A stretch of DNA of 8,139 nt from Bacteroidales bacterium (lineage in GTDB: Bacteria; Bacteroidota; Bacteroidia; Bacteroidales; UBA12481). The notes beneath the pieces are model-generated. The model had not been told where the DNA came from and made no database searches. It saw nothing but the letters and a program-made list of their open reading frames with translations. Below, one piece after another: positions 7,080-8,139 of the stretch (position 1 is its first letter; every line of letters begins with the position of its first letter). The DNA lies in NCBI GenBank assembly GCA_021160155.1, contig JAGHDB010000182.1:1-8139 (forward strand). The letters are read 5' to 3'. Position numbers and translations under genes: made by a program.

Positions 7080-7811
7080 ATGTTGAAACATTTGTATCTG
7101 GCCAGCGTGGTTATTTTATTGCTTCAAATGACCGTACAGGCACAAGACCCCAAACAAACCGAAGACTGGTCGCATAAGCCCGTTAAAGTCGAACCGGGAC
7201 GGCGTCGTCACCCCCCGTCCGATGCCATCGTATTGTTCAGAACTTCAAAAGACATCCGCAACTGGAAAAACCGGAATGACGGACCCGCTCAATGGAAAAC
7301 ATTTTGTAATCAAATGATCGTGAACGGTACCGGAGATATTCACAGTAAGGAAGTTTTCGGAGATTGCCAGCTGCATATTGAATTCAAGACACCCCGTGGT
7401 GAAGCCGGTAAATCGGGACAGGGAAAGGGAAACAGCGGAATCTATTTTCAGCAACGATACGAAGTGCAAGTGCTTGATTCCTATAAAAATGAGACTTATT
7501 TCAACGGACAGGCGGGTGCAATTTACAAACAATCCGCTCCCCTGGTTAATGCTTCGCTAAAGCCGGGTAAATGGCAGCGTTACGACATTATTTTCAGAGC
7601 CCCGAAATTTACTCCCGACGGATCTCTTTCACACCCGGCCTATCTGACGGTTTTTCATAACGGGGTGTTAATCCAGGACCACTTTGAACTGAAAGGATCC
7701 ACTACTTATGCCGGTTATCCCAGGTACGAAGTCCACGGTGACGCCCCTTTAAAACTCCAGGACCATGGTAACCGGGTTCATTACCGTAATATCTGGATCA
7801 GAAAACTATAA
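7080..7811 (+). CDS. DUF1080 protein, 3-keto-disaccharide hydrolase family, exported
   Basis: A 243-residue secreted protein with a Sec signal peptide (hydrophobic residues 5-17, likely cleavage after VQA-21). From about residue 46 to the end it is a single DUF1080 domain (Pfam 3-keto-disaccharide hydrolase, a concanavalin-like beta-sandwich). Hallmarks are TGDIHSKEVFGDCQLHIEF, GNSGIYFQQRYEVQVLDS (117-134), GQAGAIYKQSAPLVNAS, KPGKWQRYDIIFRAP, LTVFHNGVLIQ and a terminal YRNIWIRKL. Members have been shown to cleave 3-keto-glycosides made by Gfo/Idh/MocA dehydrogenases, which fits the two oxidoreductases just upstream. The usual LFDG opening is replaced by LFRTSKDIRNW, a small local divergence. 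Length and motifs indicate an intact single-domain protein. ATG 7080 follows Gfo3 by 17 bases and the stop is four bases before the next gene. The hydrolase role is a family inference; the actual glycoside is unknown. Confidence 0.93.
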   Translation: MLKHLYLASVVILLLQMTVQAQDPKQTEDWSHKPVKVEPGRRRHPPSDAIVLFRTSKDIRNWKNRNDGPAQWKTFCNQMIVNGTGDIHSKEVFGDCQLHIEFKTPRGEAGKSGQGKGNSGIYFQQRYEVQVLDSYKNETYFNGQAGAIYKQSAPLVNASLKPGKWQRYDIIFRAPKFTPDGSLSHPAYLTVFHNGVLIQDHFELKGSTTYAGYPRYEVHGDAPLKLQDHGNRVHYRNIWIRKL

Positions 7812-7815
7812 ACTA

Positions 7816-8139
7816 ATGATAAACAGACGAAAATTTATTAAACAAACCGCATACTCTTCCGCAGCTCTGGCTGTAGCTCCGACACTGCTGAACTACTGTA
7901 CTCAGAAGCCCTGGTTTCAAATATCATTGGCCGAATGGTCATTTCACCGGGCTTTACAGGGAGAACAACTGGATAATTTTGAATTTCCGGTTAAAGCAAA
8001 AAGAGATTTCGGCATTACAGCAGTTGAATATGTCAGTACTTTTTTTGATCAAAATGAGGTCAATCCCAGATATCTTGATGAATTAAAACGAATTACCGAT
8101 TATCACGGAGTAAAAAACGTACTGATCATGGTTGACGGA
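7816..8139 (+). CDS. Sugar phosphate isomerase/epimerase-like TIM-barrel protein, Tat leader (3' partial)
   Basis: The first 108 residues of a gene that runs off the window. Its leader has the twin-arginine motif NRRKFIK (residues 3-9) and a hydrophobic stretch ending in LLNYC (24-28). Tyr before Cys28 makes lipidation doubtful. After residue 34 come ISLAEWSFHRAL (36-47), LDNFEFPVKAKRDFGITAVEYV (52-73, with Glu71 in the strand-end position typical of metal-binding xylose-isomerase-like barrels) and a helix-strand unit leading to NVLIMVDG. These match the start of the AP-endonuclease-2/xylose-isomerase-like fold annotated as sugar phosphate isomerase/epimerase, usually about 290-320 residues. 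Because it is exported, a free or keto-sugar substrate is more likely than a sugar phosphate. The start lies four bases after the DUF1080 stop, so it belongs to the same operon. The remaining metal ligands lie beyond the window. Confidence 0.88.
   Translation, partial: MINRRKFIKQTAYSSAALAVAPTLLNYCTQKPWFQISLAEWSFHRALQGEQLDNFEFPVKAKRDFGITAVEYVSTFFDQNEVNPRYLDELKRITDYHGVKNVLIMVDG

Noticed and set aside
1..8139. tRNA, rRNA, CRISPR arrays, insertion sequences, attachment sites
   Set aside because: No cloverleaf-like sequence, direct repeat array, transposase frame or flanking terminal repeats were seen by eye; coding density leaves little room for them.

Overview
The window reads as a stretch of a Bacteroidota (Cytophaga-Flavobacterium-Bacteroides) chromosome. 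The signs are start codons preceded by A-rich leaders with no Shine-Dalgarno sequence, several exported proteins with lipobox-like or twin-arginine leaders, an outer-membrane barrel ending in Phe, and a Gfo/Idh/MocA + ThuA + DUF1080 + sugar isomerase gene set typical of that phylum. The genus cannot be fixed from the sequence. All eight genes lie on the + strand. No RNA gene, mobile element or CRISPR array was seen.

Layout. (1) Positions 2-520 hold the 3' three-quarters of a LolD/MacB-type ABC transporter ATPase; its Walker A lies outside the window. (2) Positions 501-1685 overlap its end by 20 bases and encode an exported beta-barrel outer-membrane protein, so these two look like the tail of one envelope-export operon. 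(3) A 101-base gap (1686-1786) is the only sizeable intergenic space and the most likely place for a new transcription start. (4) Positions 1787-8139 hold six tightly packed genes: Gfo/Idh/MocA oxidoreductase 1 (Gfo1), a ThuA-domain lipoprotein with a HEAT-like tail, oxidoreductases 2 and 3 (Gfo2, Gfo3), a DUF1080 protein (3-keto-disaccharide hydrolase family), and the start of a TIM-barrel sugar phosphate isomerase/epimerase-like protein cut by the window end. Gaps within this run are 17, 36, 6, 17 and 4 bases, so it is probably one operon.

How the genes may work together (inference). Family knowledge suggests an oxidative route for glycosides. A Gfo/Idh/MocA enzyme oxidises a sugar hydroxyl, classically at C3, to a keto-glycoside. 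The DUF1080 protein cleaves the activated glycosidic bond. ThuA and the isomerase/epimerase, with another oxidoreductase, then process the keto-sugar back to an ordinary sugar. All six proteins carry export signals, so the route would run outside the cytoplasm. That raises the question of how the NAD(P)-type oxidoreductases keep or recycle their cofactor. The substrate cannot be read from the sequence. No SusC/SusD pair, transcription regulator or classical glycoside hydrolase is visible in the window.
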